From Sphingomonas hengshuiensis (lineage in GTDB: Bacteria; Pseudomonadota; Alphaproteobacteria; Sphingomonadales; Sphingomonadaceae), in NCBI RefSeq assembly GCF_000935025.1, contig NZ_CP010836.1, forward strand, positions 434,001 to 498,000: 64,000 nucleotides of DNA, given 5' to 3'. Below are positions 56,153 to 64,000 of the stretch, piece by piece. Under the pieces are notes generated by a model. That model searched no databases. It was given only the letters and a program-made list of their open reading frames with translations, and had not been told where the DNA came from. Both the position numbers and the translations under genes were made by a program. Positions within the stretch are counted from its first letter, which is position 1, and each line of letters starts with the position of its first letter.

Positions 56153-57349
56153 ATGACCACCCCCGCCCTGATGCCCGTTTACCCGCGGTGCGGCGTGCGG
56201 CCGGTGCGAGGCGAGGGCGTGTACCTCTTCGGCGAGCGCGGTGAGAAATATCTCGATTTCGCGGCGGGGATCGCCGTCAATGCGCTGGGCCATGGCCACC
56301 CGCATCTGACCAAGGCGATCCAGGAGCAGGCCGCGACGCTGATGCACGTCTCGAACCTGTACGGCAGCCCGCAGGGCGAGGCGCTGGCGCAGCGGATCGT
56401 CGACAACAGCTTTGCCGACACGGTGTTCTTCACCAATTCGGGCGTCGAGGCGATCGAGTGCGCGATCAAGACCGCGCGCCGCTATCATTATGCCAATGGC
56501 AACCCCCAGCGGCACAAGCTGATCACCTTCAAGAACGCCTTTCACGGCCGCTCGCTCGGCGCGATCAGCGCGACCGACCAGGCGAAGATGCGCGACGGCT
56601 TCGAACCGCTGCTGCCCGGATTCGCCTATGCGAAGTTCAACGATCTCGACGCAGCGCTCGCGCTGATCGACGACGAGACTGCGGGCTTCCTGGTCGAGAC
56701 CGTGCAGGGCGAGGGCGGGATGACTGCCGGCACCCCCGAGTTCATCCAGGGCCTGCGCAAGGCGTGCGACGACCACGGCCTGCTGCTCATCCTCGACGAG
56801 ATCCAGTGCGGCTATGGCCGGACGGGCAAGATGTGGGCCTATGAACATTACGGCATCACCCCCGACATCCTGACCTCGGCCAAGGGCATCGGCGGCGGCT
56901 TCCCGCTCGGCGCGTGCCTCGCGACCGAGGAAGCGGCCAAGGGCATGGTGTTCGGCACGCATGGCTCGACCTATGGCGGCAATCCGCTGGGCATGGCGGC
57001 GGGGCAGGCGATCCTCGACGTGATGCTCGAACCCGGCTTTCTCGACCATGTCGTCAAAATGGGCGGGCGCCTCCGCCAGGCCTTCGAACAGATGATCCCC
57101 AACCACGACCACCTCTTCGAGGAGATTCGCGGCAAGGGGCTGATGCTCGGCATCAAGATGAAGGAGCCGGCGGTGAGCCGCGATTTCGTGGCGCATCTGC
57201 GCGACAATCACGGGCTGCTGACGGTCGCGGCGGGCGAGAATGTGTTCCGCGTCCTGCCGCCGCTGATCATCGACGAAAGCCATGTGACCGAGTGCATCGA
57301 ACGGCTGAGCGCAGGCGCGCGGAGCTTCGGGATTCCGAGCGATGCTTGA
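56153..57349 (+). CDS. argD: Acetylornithine/succinyldiaminopimelate aminotransferase
   Basis: PLP-dependent class III aminotransferase of arginine (and lysine) biosynthesis, 398 residues. [68 protein letters not shown] and the Schiff-base lysine in [15 protein letters not shown] are intact. It starts [15 protein letters not shown] at 56153 after AAGGAG. argF follows 158 bases downstream with a repeat element between them. Confidence 0.95.
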   Translation: MTTPALMPVYPRCGVRPVRGEGVYLFGERGEKYLDFAAGIAVNALGHGHPHLTKAIQEQAATLMHVSNLYGSPQGEALAQRIVDNSFADTVFFTNSGVEAIECAIKTARRYHYANGNPQRHKLITFKNAFHGRSLGAISATDQAKMRDGFEPLLPGFAYAKFNDLDAALALIDDETAGFLVETVQGEGGMTAGTPEFIQGLRKACDDHGLLLILDEIQCGYGRTGKMWAYEHYGITPDILTSAKGIGGGFPLGACLATEEAAKGMVFGTHGSTYGGNPLGMAAGQAILDVMLEPGFLDHVVKMGGRLRQAFEQMIPNHDHLFEEIRGKGLMLGIKMKEPAVSRDFVAHLRDNHGLLTVAAGENVFRVLPPLIIDESHVTECIERLSAGARSFGIPSDA

Positions 57350-57359
57350 GGGCCTTCTC

Positions 57360-57501
57360 ATTCCTCCCCGGAACGGGGAGGGGGACCAGCCGCAGGCTGG
57401 TGGAGGGGGCCCGCTCTCCGCGAAGTTCGACACTGGTGGAGGGCGGGGGCCCCTCCACCACGCCCTTCGGGCGCGGTCCCCCTCCCCGTTCCGGGGAGGA
57501 T
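57360..57501. repeat. Sphingomonad-type palindromic element in the argD-argF spacer
   Basis: It begins ATTCCTCCCCGGAACGGGG and ends CCCCGTTCCGGGGAGGA, with inverted subterminal GGGGGACC / GGTCCCCC and GGTGGAGG / CCTCCACC. It is the same family as 5911-6079. Its terminal GGGGAGGA (57493-57500) doubles as the Shine-Dalgarno of argF. Confidence 0.8.
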
Positions 57502-57507
57502 TTTAAG

Positions 57508-58425
57508 ATGACCCGCCATTTCCTCGACCTGTCCGATGCCGGACCCGACGCCGTCGCCGCGATGCTGGCCGACGCGCTGGAGCGCAAGGCCGCACGCGCC
57601 GGCTGGCCCAAGGGCAGGCCCGACGCCGACGCCCCCCTCGCGGGCCACACGCTCGCGATGATCTTCGAGAAGAACTCCACCCGTACCCGCGTCTCGTTCG
57701 ACATGGCGATCCGCCAGCTCGGCGGGACCAGCATCGTGATGGACGCCGGCTCGATGCAGATCGGCCGCGGCGAGAGCATCGCCGACACTGCGCGCGTGCT
57801 CTCGGGCTATGTCGACGCGATCATGATTCGCACCGACGATCATGAGAAGGTCGTCGAGATGGCGAACTACGCCAGCGTCCCCGTGATCAACGGCCTCACC
57901 GACGCCTCGCACCCCTGCCAGATCATGGCCGACCTGCTGACCATCATCGAGGCGGGCAAGCCGCTTCCGGGGCTCAAGGTCGCGTGGCTCGGCGATGGCA
58001 ACAATGTGCTCGCGTCGATCATGGAAGCCGCCGGGCTGATGCACTTCGACGTCGTCGCGGCGTGCCCCCAGGGCTATCAGCCCAGCGACGCCGATGTCGC
58101 GCGGGGCCGGGGCCGCGCCCGCGTCGTCGGCACCGCGCGCGAGGCGGTCGAGGGCGCCGACATCCTCGTCACCGACACCTGGATCTCGATGGGCCAGTCG
58201 CATGCCGAGACCAAGCTGAACGCGATGCTGCCCTTCCAGATCGACACGGCGCTGATGGCGCAGGCCAAGCCCGACGCAAAATTCCTCCACTGCCTCCCCG
58301 CGCACCGCGGCGAGGAAGTGACGCCCGAAGTAATCGACGGCCCGCAATCGCTGATCTGGCCCGAAGCCGAAAACCGCCTCCACGCCCAGAAATCGGTGCT
58401 CCGCTGGTGCTTCGGCCAGATTTGA
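57508..58425 (+). CDS. argF: Ornithine carbamoyltransferase
   Basis: Condenses ornithine and carbamoyl phosphate to citrulline, 305 residues. The carbamoyl-phosphate loop is [14 protein letters not shown], then [25 protein letters not shown] and the ornithine-binding [11 protein letters not shown]. The ATG at 57508 is seven bases after GGGGAGGA, which is the terminal arm of the repeat element between argD and argF. Confidence 0.96.
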   Translation: MTRHFLDLSDAGPDAVAAMLADALERKAARAGWPKGRPDADAPLAGHTLAMIFEKNSTRTRVSFDMAIRQLGGTSIVMDAGSMQIGRGESIADTARVLSGYVDAIMIRTDDHEKVVEMANYASVPVINGLTDASHPCQIMADLLTIIEAGKPLPGLKVAWLGDGNNVLASIMEAAGLMHFDVVAACPQGYQPSDADVARGRGRARVVGTAREAVEGADILVTDTWISMGQSHAETKLNAMLPFQIDTALMAQAKPDAKFLHCLPAHRGEEVTPEVIDGPQSLIWPEAENRLHAQKSVLRWCFGQI

Positions 58426-59000
58426 GCGGCGTTTCCGGGAGCTAACTGCCTGCGCAGGGGAGCACCAACTTCGTCTCCCCGGCCTTGAGCCGGGGCCCAG
58501 CTATCCTGCGCACGCGAACGCGCGAAGGCGCGAAGAAGAAAGGGGTTCGCGCAGAGGCGCAGAGGCGCAGAGATCGGGCTTTGCCGCGCGTACGTCCCAA
58601 TCGCTCAGGCGTGGGCGTTTGAGCGATGGCTGCCGCCGCGAGATGCCCCGCCCCCTCTGCGCGAACCTCTCTCTTCTGCCTCCTCCGCGCCCTCGCGCCT
58701 TCGCGTGAAACATTTTCACGATAAACTAAAAAATAATCCACAAGAATTTGAAATAGCAGCAACTAATCCAAGCCCTACCCTCCGCCCAAACCCCTCCATA
58801 CCCTAAACTTCCTAAACTTTGGGTCCCGCCACACCCCCGCCGGGCAGGCGTTGTTTCCCCGCCAAGGGCTCCCTATCTAGGCACCCGAACCCGAAATCTC
58901 CGTTCGACCCGAACCTGCCGAAGGGCGCCCTTCCGCGAGCAGACCGCCTGCCGCGCGGCGCTCCTCCGGCAAGGCGGGACGAACGGTTGGAGAAAGCAGC
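58426..59000. repeat. Intergenic region with inverted repeat of the CGCGAAGGCGCG type
   Basis: This 575-bp gap has no convincing gene. From 58507 to 58713 an inverted repeat has arms carrying GCGCGAAGGCGCGAAG and GGTTCGCGCAGAGGCGCAGA on the left and their approximate reverse complements on the right, structurally like the 3761-3934 element. An AT-rich patch (58722-58760) and the motif CTAAACTTCCTAAACTT (58803-58819) follow. The hslO leader occupies the rest. Confidence 0.6.
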
Positions 59001-59939
59001 GTGACGAACATCGCCCCCACCACCGATCCGGCCACCACCGATCTGGACCGCGTGATCGGCTTCACCATCCCCGGCCGCCACGCCCGTGGCCGCGTCGCGC
59101 GGTTGGGGCCGGTGCTGCACGCGATCCTGTCGGCGCACGCCTATCCGCCGGTGATCGAGCGCCTGCTCGCCGAATCGCTGACGCTCACCGCGCTGCTCGG
59201 CACGACGCTCAAGAACGCCGAGGGCCAGATGACGCTCCAGGCGCAGACCGAGAAGGGCATCGTCAGCCTGATGGTGTGCGATTACAAGGATGGCGAGCTT
59301 CGCGGCTATGTGAAGTTCGACGCCGAGCGGCTGGCGCGGCTGGGCAAGAACCCGTCGCTCCACGCGCTGTTCAACAAGGGCTATCTGGCGATCACCTTCG
59401 ACCAGGTGACGACCAAGGAGCGCTATCAGGGCATCGTGCCGCTGGACGGCGAGACGATCGCCCAGGCGGCGGAGAGCTATTTCCTCCAGTCGGAACAGAT
59501 CCCCAGCGTCGTGCGCCTCGGCGTGCGCCGCGATGCGCAGGGCATGCTGATCGCCGGGGGTATCTTCCTCCAGCATCTGCCCGAAGGCGAAGTGGGGCGC
59601 GAACGGCTGCACGTCCGGCTCGACCATCCCGAATGGCAGCATGTCGAGGCGATGGGCGCGACGATGGGCGCCGACGAACTGGCCGATCCGGCGCTGCCGC
59701 TGGAGACCTTGGTGTGGCGGCTGTTCAACGAGGAGCCCGAAGTGCGGCTGCTCGGCGGGACGTCGCTGGCCCGCGGCTGCCGCTGCGATGCGACCTATAT
59801 CCAGCAGGTGCTGACCAAGTTTCCGGAGACCGAGCGTGCCGAGATGGCGGATGAAAATGGCGTGATCTCGGTCGATTGCGCGTTTTGCTCGACCAAATTT
59901 CCGATCGCGCTGGCGGACTTTGTTCCGGATGCGTTGTAA
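59001..59939 (+). CDS. hslO: Redox-regulated chaperone Hsp33
   Basis: Holdase activated by oxidation, 312 residues. The C-terminal zinc switch has the four cysteines as RGCRCDATY (CxC) and VDCAFCSTKF (CxxC). The N-terminal dimerisation domain includes LLAESLTLTALLGTTLKNAE and GYVKFDAERL. It starts at GTG 59001 with TTGGAG about ten bases upstream. Confidence 0.95.
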   Translation: MTNIAPTTDPATTDLDRVIGFTIPGRHARGRVARLGPVLHAILSAHAYPPVIERLLAESLTLTALLGTTLKNAEGQMTLQAQTEKGIVSLMVCDYKDGELRGYVKFDAERLARLGKNPSLHALFNKGYLAITFDQVTTKERYQGIVPLDGETIAQAAESYFLQSEQIPSVVRLGVRRDAQGMLIAGGIFLQHLPEGEVGRERLHVRLDHPEWQHVEAMGATMGADELADPALPLETLVWRLFNEEPEVRLLGGTSLARGCRCDATYIQQVLTKFPETERAEMADENGVISVDCAFCSTKFPIALADFVPDAL

Positions 59940-60018
59940 ATTGCCGTAGTCCCGCCATATCGATGCGGAAAGGCGGGGTGCGCCTTCATGTCGTTGCGCG
60001 GAAGTGCAGGAGTTGTTG

Positions 60019-60435
60019 ATGGGGTTAGGGCGTTTGCTTCGCCCGGCGGTTGCCGGGGCGCTGCTGGTGGTGAGTGCAGCGGGTGCGGCGCGCCCGGCCC
60101 CGGTCGCGCAACAGGCGGTGCCCGCCGCGATGTCGAAGATCGCGTTGGGCCAATGGGAGCTGAAGGCGCGCGACGCGGGCTCGCGCACCCTGTGCCTCAC
60201 GCACCGCGCGACGCTGATCCAGCTCGTCCATGGCACCGCCCAGTGCAGCCAGGTCGTGATGGAAAGCTCGCCCAACTCGGCGACGGTGCGCTACAGCTGC
60301 CCCGGACGGGGGCAGGGGCGCACGACGATCATCGTCGAGACCCCGCAGCTGATCAACATCGATACGCAAGGGGTGATCGACGGCGAGCCCTTCACGGCGC
60401 AGTTCGAAGGGCGTCGGGTCGGCGCCTGCCGGTAA
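60019..60435 (+). CDS. Secreted protein, DUF3617-like
   Basis: A 138-residue exported protein: signal LRPAVAGALLVVSAAGAARP, then LGQWELKARDAGSRTLCL, VHGTAQCSQVVME, VRYSCPGRGQGRTTIIVETP and a final GACR. The GxWE start and paired cysteines recall DUF3617 periplasmic proteins; tentative. ATG 60019 has AGGAG eight bases upstream. Function unknown. Confidence 0.7.
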   Translation: MGLGRLLRPAVAGALLVVSAAGAARPAPVAQQAVPAAMSKIALGQWELKARDAGSRTLCLTHRATLIQLVHGTAQCSQVVMESSPNSATVRYSCPGRGQGRTTIIVETPQLINIDTQGVIDGEPFTAQFEGRRVGACR

Positions 60436-60506
60436 CCGCGGGTTCGCGGCGGAGGAAGCGGGCGCGGGGCGTTTCCCTGCGCGCGAAATCGCTCTAGCGA
60501 GGCTGG

Positions 60507-61187
60507 ATGACACAAAGCATTGCCATTGCGCTGGTTTCCGGCGGGCTCGATTCGATGGTCTCCGCGGCGCGGGCGCGCGAGGATGGCCACCGGCTGCTCG
60601 CGCTGTCGATCGACTATAACCAGCGGCACCAGGTCGAACTGGCCGCGGCACGGCGCATCGCGACGATGCTCGGGGCGGAGCGTCATGTCGTGCTGCCGCT
60701 CGATCTGCGCGCGTTCGGCGGATCGGCGCTGACCGCCGACATCGACGTGCCGAAAGAGGGGGTGGGGACGGACATTCCGGTCACCTATGTCCCCGCGCGC
60801 AATACGATTTTCCTCAGCCTCGCGCTCGGCTGGGCCGAGGCGGTGGGCGCGCGCGACCTGTATATCGGGGTCAACGCGCTCGATTATTCGGGCTACCCCG
60901 ATTGCCGCCCCGAATTCATCGCCGAATTCGAGAAGCTGGCCGAAGTCGCGACCAAGGCGGGGGTAGAGGGCCATCCGTTCCGCATCCAGGCGCCGCTCCA
61001 GCACATGACCAAGGCGGACATCGTCCGTGAGACGGTGCGGCTCGGGCTCGACGCCGGGATGAGCTGGTCATGCTACGATCCGGCTCCGGGCAGCCTCCAT
61101 TGCGGGCGCTGCGACAGCTGCCGGCTGCGCGCCAAGGGGTTCGAGGAAGCGGGCGTGCCCGATCCGACCCGTTACGCCGCCGCCTGA
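60507..61187 (+). CDS. queC: 7-cyano-7-deazaguanine synthase QueC
   Basis: Makes preQ0 from 7-carboxy-7-deazaguanine in queuosine biosynthesis. It has 226 residues. The PP-loop SGGLDS lies at residues 10-15, [19 protein letters not shown] follows, and the zinc site is [13 protein letters not shown] with an upstream SCYDP cysteine. It lies ten bases upstream of queE. Confidence 0.96.
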   Translation: MTQSIAIALVSGGLDSMVSAARAREDGHRLLALSIDYNQRHQVELAAARRIATMLGAERHVVLPLDLRAFGGSALTADIDVPKEGVGTDIPVTYVPARNTIFLSLALGWAEAVGARDLYIGVNALDYSGYPDCRPEFIAEFEKLAEVATKAGVEGHPFRIQAPLQHMTKADIVRETVRLGLDAGMSWSCYDPAPGSLHCGRCDSCRLRAKGFEEAGVPDPTRYAAA

Positions 61188-61197
61188 CCGCCGCGCG

Positions 61198-61830
61198 ATG
61201 GGCTATGCGGTCAAGGAAATGTTCCTGACGCTCCAGGGCGAGGGCGTGAATGCCGGCGCGCGCGCGGTGTTCGTGCGCTTCGCCGGGTGCAATCTCTGGT
61301 CGGGGCGCGAAGTCGACCGCGCGAGCGCGGTCTGCCGCTTCTGCGACACCGATTTCGTCGGGGTGGACGGGCTGGGCGGCGGGCGCTTCGCCGATGCCGA
61401 TGCGCTGGCGGCGGCGGCGGAGGCGCATTGGGGCGGCGGTGCCGAGGCGCGCTTCGTGGTGCTGACCGGGGGCGAGCCGATGCTCCAGGTCGACGATGCG
61501 CTGGTCGATGCGCTCCACGCCCGCGGGTTCCGCATCGCGATCGAAAGCAACGGGACGCTGCCGGTGCATCCCGGCATCGACTGGGTCTGCATCAGCCCCA
61601 AGGCGGGCAGCGTCGTGGTCCAGCAGCGCGGCGACGAGCTCAAGCTGGTCTGGCCGCAGCCAGGGAGCGACATCGACGCGATCGAGCGCTGGGACTTCGC
61701 CCATTTCCTGGTCCAGCCATTGGACAGCGCCGAAGCTGATGCCAATCGCGACGCGGCGATCGCGCTGGCGATGGCGCGACCGAAATGGCGGCTGACGGTC
61801 CAGGCGCACAAGCTGCTCGGGCTGCGCTGA
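61198..61830 (+). CDS. queE: 7-carboxy-7-deazaguanine synthase QueE
   Basis: Radical-SAM enzyme that makes CDG from carboxytetrahydropterin, 210 residues. The cluster motif is CNLWSGREVDRASAVCRFCD, that is C-x14-C-x2-C, the variant described for Burkholderia QueE rather than the canonical Cx3Cx2C. FLTLQGEGVNAGARAVFVRF and VLTGGEPMLQ complete the core. Together with queC it forms a two-gene queuosine unit. Confidence 0.95.
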   Translation: MGYAVKEMFLTLQGEGVNAGARAVFVRFAGCNLWSGREVDRASAVCRFCDTDFVGVDGLGGGRFADADALAAAAEAHWGGGAEARFVVLTGGEPMLQVDDALVDALHARGFRIAIESNGTLPVHPGIDWVCISPKAGSVVVQQRGDELKLVWPQPGSDIDAIERWDFAHFLVQPLDSAEADANRDAAIALAMARPKWRLTVQAHKLLGLR

Positions 61831-61848
61831 CCGCAGCCCGAGGCGGGG

Positions 61849-62532
61849 TCAGCTCCGGCTGGCGACCTGGAGCGGGCCGCATTTTTTCGCCTGGTAGCGG
61901 CCCTTCTTCCAGCATTTGTCGTTGCCGAACGGCGGCAGCGGCTGGAACGGCACCGAATAGCTGGCGCGATTGCGGAACTGTTCGCCCCACGGCGCCAGGC
62001 TGGCGCGCAGCTCGCGCATCCGGTCGTGCGCAAGCTCGCTCAGCGCGCCCCGCTTCACGAACAGCGCATCGTGCCCGATTGACGCCGCGGTCTGGCAGAA
62101 GGAGAGCTGGCCCTGCACCGTCGAGAAGCCCGAATAGATGCGCGTCCCGAACTTGTCGAGTTCGGTCATCCCCTTCTTCTTGTCCTTCAGCGTGCGCGAG
62201 AAATACTTCTCCAGCGTAGCATACGCGGTACGCAGCTCGGTCTCATGGTCCTTGAGCATCGCATTATAGTTGGGCAGTGTCAGCAGCGTCGGCTCGAACT
62301 GGCACTGGAGCGCGGCGACGTTGAGCGCCGCACGCAGGTTCCATACCAGCGCGGCGCGCACCTCATCCCCATTAGCACCCGGGAGTGCCGGGCCGGTCAT
62401 CCCCGGCTCGGTGCCGGTGACGCGCTCGCCCGCAAGATTGGCGGATTTGAGGAAGAACTGCGCCGATGCGGGTGCAGAGACGAATATGCCGGCCGTTATG
62501 GCCAGCCCGAAAAGGATACGCGGAACGAGCAT
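61849..62532 (-). CDS. Secreted hypothetical protein
   Basis: A 227-residue exported protein: signal peptide LVPRILFGLAITAGIFVSAPASAQ, then an alpha-helical body (VRAALVWNLRAALNVAALQC, NYNAMLKDHETELRTAYATL, EKYFSRTLKDKKKG) and a basic C-terminus (CWKKGRYQAKKCGPLQ). ATG 62532 follows GAGGGCAAG and gives a clean signal peptide; the frame is open further upstream. I recognise no family with confidence. Confidence 0.75.
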   Translation of the reverse strand: MLVPRILFGLAITAGIFVSAPASAQFFLKSANLAGERVTGTEPGMTGPALPGANGDEVRAALVWNLRAALNVAALQCQFEPTLLTLPNYNAMLKDHETELRTAYATLEKYFSRTLKDKKKGMTELDKFGTRIYSGFSTVQGQLSFCQTAASIGHDALFVKRGALSELAHDRMRELRASLAPWGEQFRNRASYSVPFQPLPPFGNDKCWKKGRYQAKKCGPLQVASRS

Positions 62533-62674
62533 CTTGCCCTCATTTGCCTGGTCGAGCGTGGTTACGGGCTTTCGAGTCGCGGCCCAAGTCCTTTTTGCGT
62601 CGTTTCGCTTGCGACTCATCGCATCGCTGGGTTCCCCGTGCAGTTCGGGCCGCGATTCACCACGCCCGCGCACG

Positions 62675-62703
62675 AAAAAGGCCGCCCGGTTGCCCGGGCG
62701 GCC
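62675..62703 (-). terminator. Rho-independent terminator for the minus-strand lipoprotein gene
   Basis: On the minus strand GGCCGCCCGG (62703-62694) pairs with CCGGGCGGCC (62689-62680), followed by TTTTT (62679-62675). It lies 30 bases past the stop of the 62734-62964 gene. Confidence 0.88.
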
Positions 62704-62733
62704 CTGATCTTGAAACACGCCGAAGCGCGTCGA

Positions 62734-62964
62734 TTACATCGCGTTTGCGGTGTTCTCGACGACGACGTTGTCTTCCGTGACGTTCTCGATCGGCGCAGCT
62801 GCGTCGATGTTGGTGACCATCGTGTCGGTGGTCATCACGTTCTCGACCGGAACTTCGGTGGTGTTCGTGATGTTGGTCGACTCGTTGCTGGTGCACGCCG
62901 AGGCCAGAAGGGCCGCGCCGGCGATCATCGAACCCGCAACGATCTTGGAAATGACTGCACGCAT
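62734..62964 (-). CDS. Small Asn/Thr/Val-rich lipoprotein
   Basis: A 76-residue predicted lipoprotein: MRAVISKIVAGSMIAGAALLASAC with lipobox SAC at Cys24, then a low-complexity, mostly disordered acidic tail rich in Asn, Thr and Val (TNITNTTEVPVENVMTTDTM). ATG 62964 has GGGAGC upstream. It is a stand-alone gene with its own terminator. Function unknown. Confidence 0.75.
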   Translation of the reverse strand: MRAVISKIVAGSMIAGAALLASACTSNESTNITNTTEVPVENVMTTDTMVTNIDAAAPIENVTEDNVVVENTANAM

Positions 62965-63072
62965 GTAAAAGCTCCCTAGATAGTGGATTTGGTCGGCATA
63001 CGCGCCGTTAATACCCAAACCGTGATAGGCATTAGACGGTTCGGGGCACACCCTCAAGACTCGATTTGCCCG

Positions 63073-63714
63073 CTACACAGCCAGATCGTCCAAAAACGGC
63101 GAAAATGTGGCTGCAAGCGCCGAATCGAATGCATGCGGCGTGAGCGGGATGCCCAGGCGCGCGGCGCTGGTGACGGGGAATTCGGCGATTCCACACGGGA
63201 CGATCCCCCCAAAGTGGCTGAGATCGGGCGAAAGGTTGATCGCGAAGCCATGCAACGTGACCCATTGGCGGATTCGCACCCCGATCGCCCCGATCTTCGC
63301 CTCGCGCCCGCCGTCCAGCGTCCAGATGCCGATCCGCCCCGGCGCGCGGAACGCCTCGATCCCGCATGCGCCCAGCGCGGCGATCACCCAGCCTTCCAGC
63401 GCGTGGACATAGCAGCGCACGTCGCGCTTCCGGGCGCGCAGGTCGAGCACGACATAGCCGATCCGCTGCCCGGGCCCGTGATAGGTGTACCGCCCGCCGC
63501 GCCCGGTGCGATGAACCGGAAAGCGCGGGTCGAGCAGCTCGCCGGCATCGGTCGCGCTGGTCCCGGCGGTATAGACGGGGGGATGTTCGAGCAGCCACAC
63601 CAGCTCGCGCGCGCTGCCCGCGGTCACCGCCGCCGCCCGCGCCTCCATCGTCGCAAGCGCGTCGGCATAGTCGACGCGGCCCGGATCGACGCGCCATTCG
63701 ATATTTGCAGTCAT
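63073..63714 (-). CDS. lipB: Octanoyl-[acyl-carrier-protein]:protein N-octanoyltransferase LipB
   Basis: Transfers octanoyl groups from ACP to lipoyl domains, the first step of lipoate synthesis. It has 213 residues. [34 protein letters not shown] (signature), the catalytic Lys in [11 protein letters not shown] and Cys in [13 protein letters not shown] are all present. The start is ATG 63714 (MTANIEWRV); ATG 63732 would add six residues. Confidence 0.95.
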   Translation of the reverse strand: MTANIEWRVDPGRVDYADALATMEARAAAVTAGSARELVWLLEHPPVYTAGTSATDAGELLDPRFPVHRTGRGGRYTYHGPGQRIGYVVLDLRARKRDVRCYVHALEGWVIAALGACGIEAFRAPGRIGIWTLDGGREAKIGAIGVRIRQWVTLHGFAINLSPDLSHFGGIVPCGIAEFPVTSAARLGIPLTPHAFDSALAATFSPFLDDLAV

Positions 63715-63814
63715 GCTGTCCCAAGTGCGCATCGCGGCGCGGTTGCGCAAGCATTGGCAAGCGGCGGGGGGGCAGCTAACACCGGCGCAAAGGGCGCCTG
63801 GGGAACGAAAAACT

Positions 63815-64000
63815 ATGGTAAAGATGGGCACCGTCTGGGATCGGACGGCGGAGTTTCTGAGCGATAATATCGGCATGGTGTTGCCGGTTGCGCTGCTCGC
63901 CTTCTTCGTTCCCGCCTCGATCGAAGGCAATTTCGAAGCCGCGATGGCGGGCGGCAGCATCGCGCTGACCGCCGTGCTGCGCGGGTTGCAGCTCGCCTTC
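63815..64000 (+). CDS. Membrane protein, N-terminal fragment (runs off window end)
   Basis: The first 62 residues of a gene continuing past base 64000: [20 protein letters not shown], then hydrophobic [16 protein letters not shown] and a second hydrophobic stretch starting [15 protein letters not shown]. It is probably a polytopic membrane protein. The start is 63815 or 63824. No family call is possible from this length. Confidence 0.65.
   Translation, partial: MVKMGTVWDRTAEFLSDNIGMVLPVALLAFFVPASIEGNFEAAMAGGSIALTAVLRGLQLAF

Overview
The window is a GC-rich (roughly two-thirds G+C) chromosomal segment that reads as a sphingomonad (Alphaproteobacteria, Sphingomonadales; Sphingomonas-like). This rests on the co-occurrence of the cell-cycle methylase CcrM and its partner GcrA, a TonB-dependent receptor, a Sphingomonas-type non-phosphorylative L-rhamnose locus, a patatin/3-hydroxybutyrate dehydrogenase pair, HslVU, and several families of sphingomonad-style palindromic intergenic repeats. 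About 60 protein genes and one tRNA-Pro(GGG) are present. No insertion sequence, prophage, CRISPR array or rRNA was seen.

Layout. 1-12.7 kb: 5' part of a TonB-dependent receptor with two LacI-type operators, glmM, a dicarboxylate-type symporter, a CE15-type esterase, DUF1272, a thiD-VOC fusion, rnhB, ccrM with a GANTC-rich and DnaA-box-bearing promoter, folP, and a divergent AmpR-like regulator / class D beta-lactamase pair. 12.7-27.5 kb: M20 amidohydrolase, DUF4893 lipoprotein, bdhA-patatin, YpfJ-type peptidase, YqiJ/flotillin, hydrolase-TPR, gloA-gloB, a pair of small secreted paralogs, hslV-hslU, a secreted phosphodiesterase-fold enzyme and an EAL protein. 27.6-32.3 kb is the most accessory part: an orphan HsdR_N-type nuclease and an apparent aminotransferase/flavoprotein fusion, broken by one missing base, that is translationally coupled to a GT2 glycosyltransferase. 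32.4-38.3 kb: Mth938-like gene, yajC-secD-secF, tRNA-Pro, a lower-GC islet and a CPA2 antiporter.

38.3-46.2 kb is a complete L-rhamnose catabolic locus: rhaT, rhamnonolactonase, 2-keto-3-deoxy-rhamnonate 4-dehydrogenase, diketo-deoxyrhamnonate hydrolase and rhmD on the minus strand, divergent from an IclR regulator, L-rhamnose 1-dehydrogenase and lldD. Together they predict L-rhamnose to 2 pyruvate, with L-lactate oxidised by LldD. 46.2-48.8 kb is a BigR persulfide-response locus (persulfide dioxygenase, BigR, rhodanese-DUF2892, TauE exporter).

48.8-64 kb: parE, an outer-membrane barrel protein, katB-ankB, gcrA, an ABC-2 permease, argD-argF with a palindromic repeat supplying the argF ribosome-binding site, hslO, queC-queE, small secreted proteins, lipB and the start of a membrane protein. 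The observations most worth following are the frameshifted fusion plus glycosyltransferase (29.8-32.3 kb), the Tat-signal class D beta-lactamase under an AmpR-like regulator (10.9-12.7 kb), and the ccrM control region (8.3-8.5 kb).
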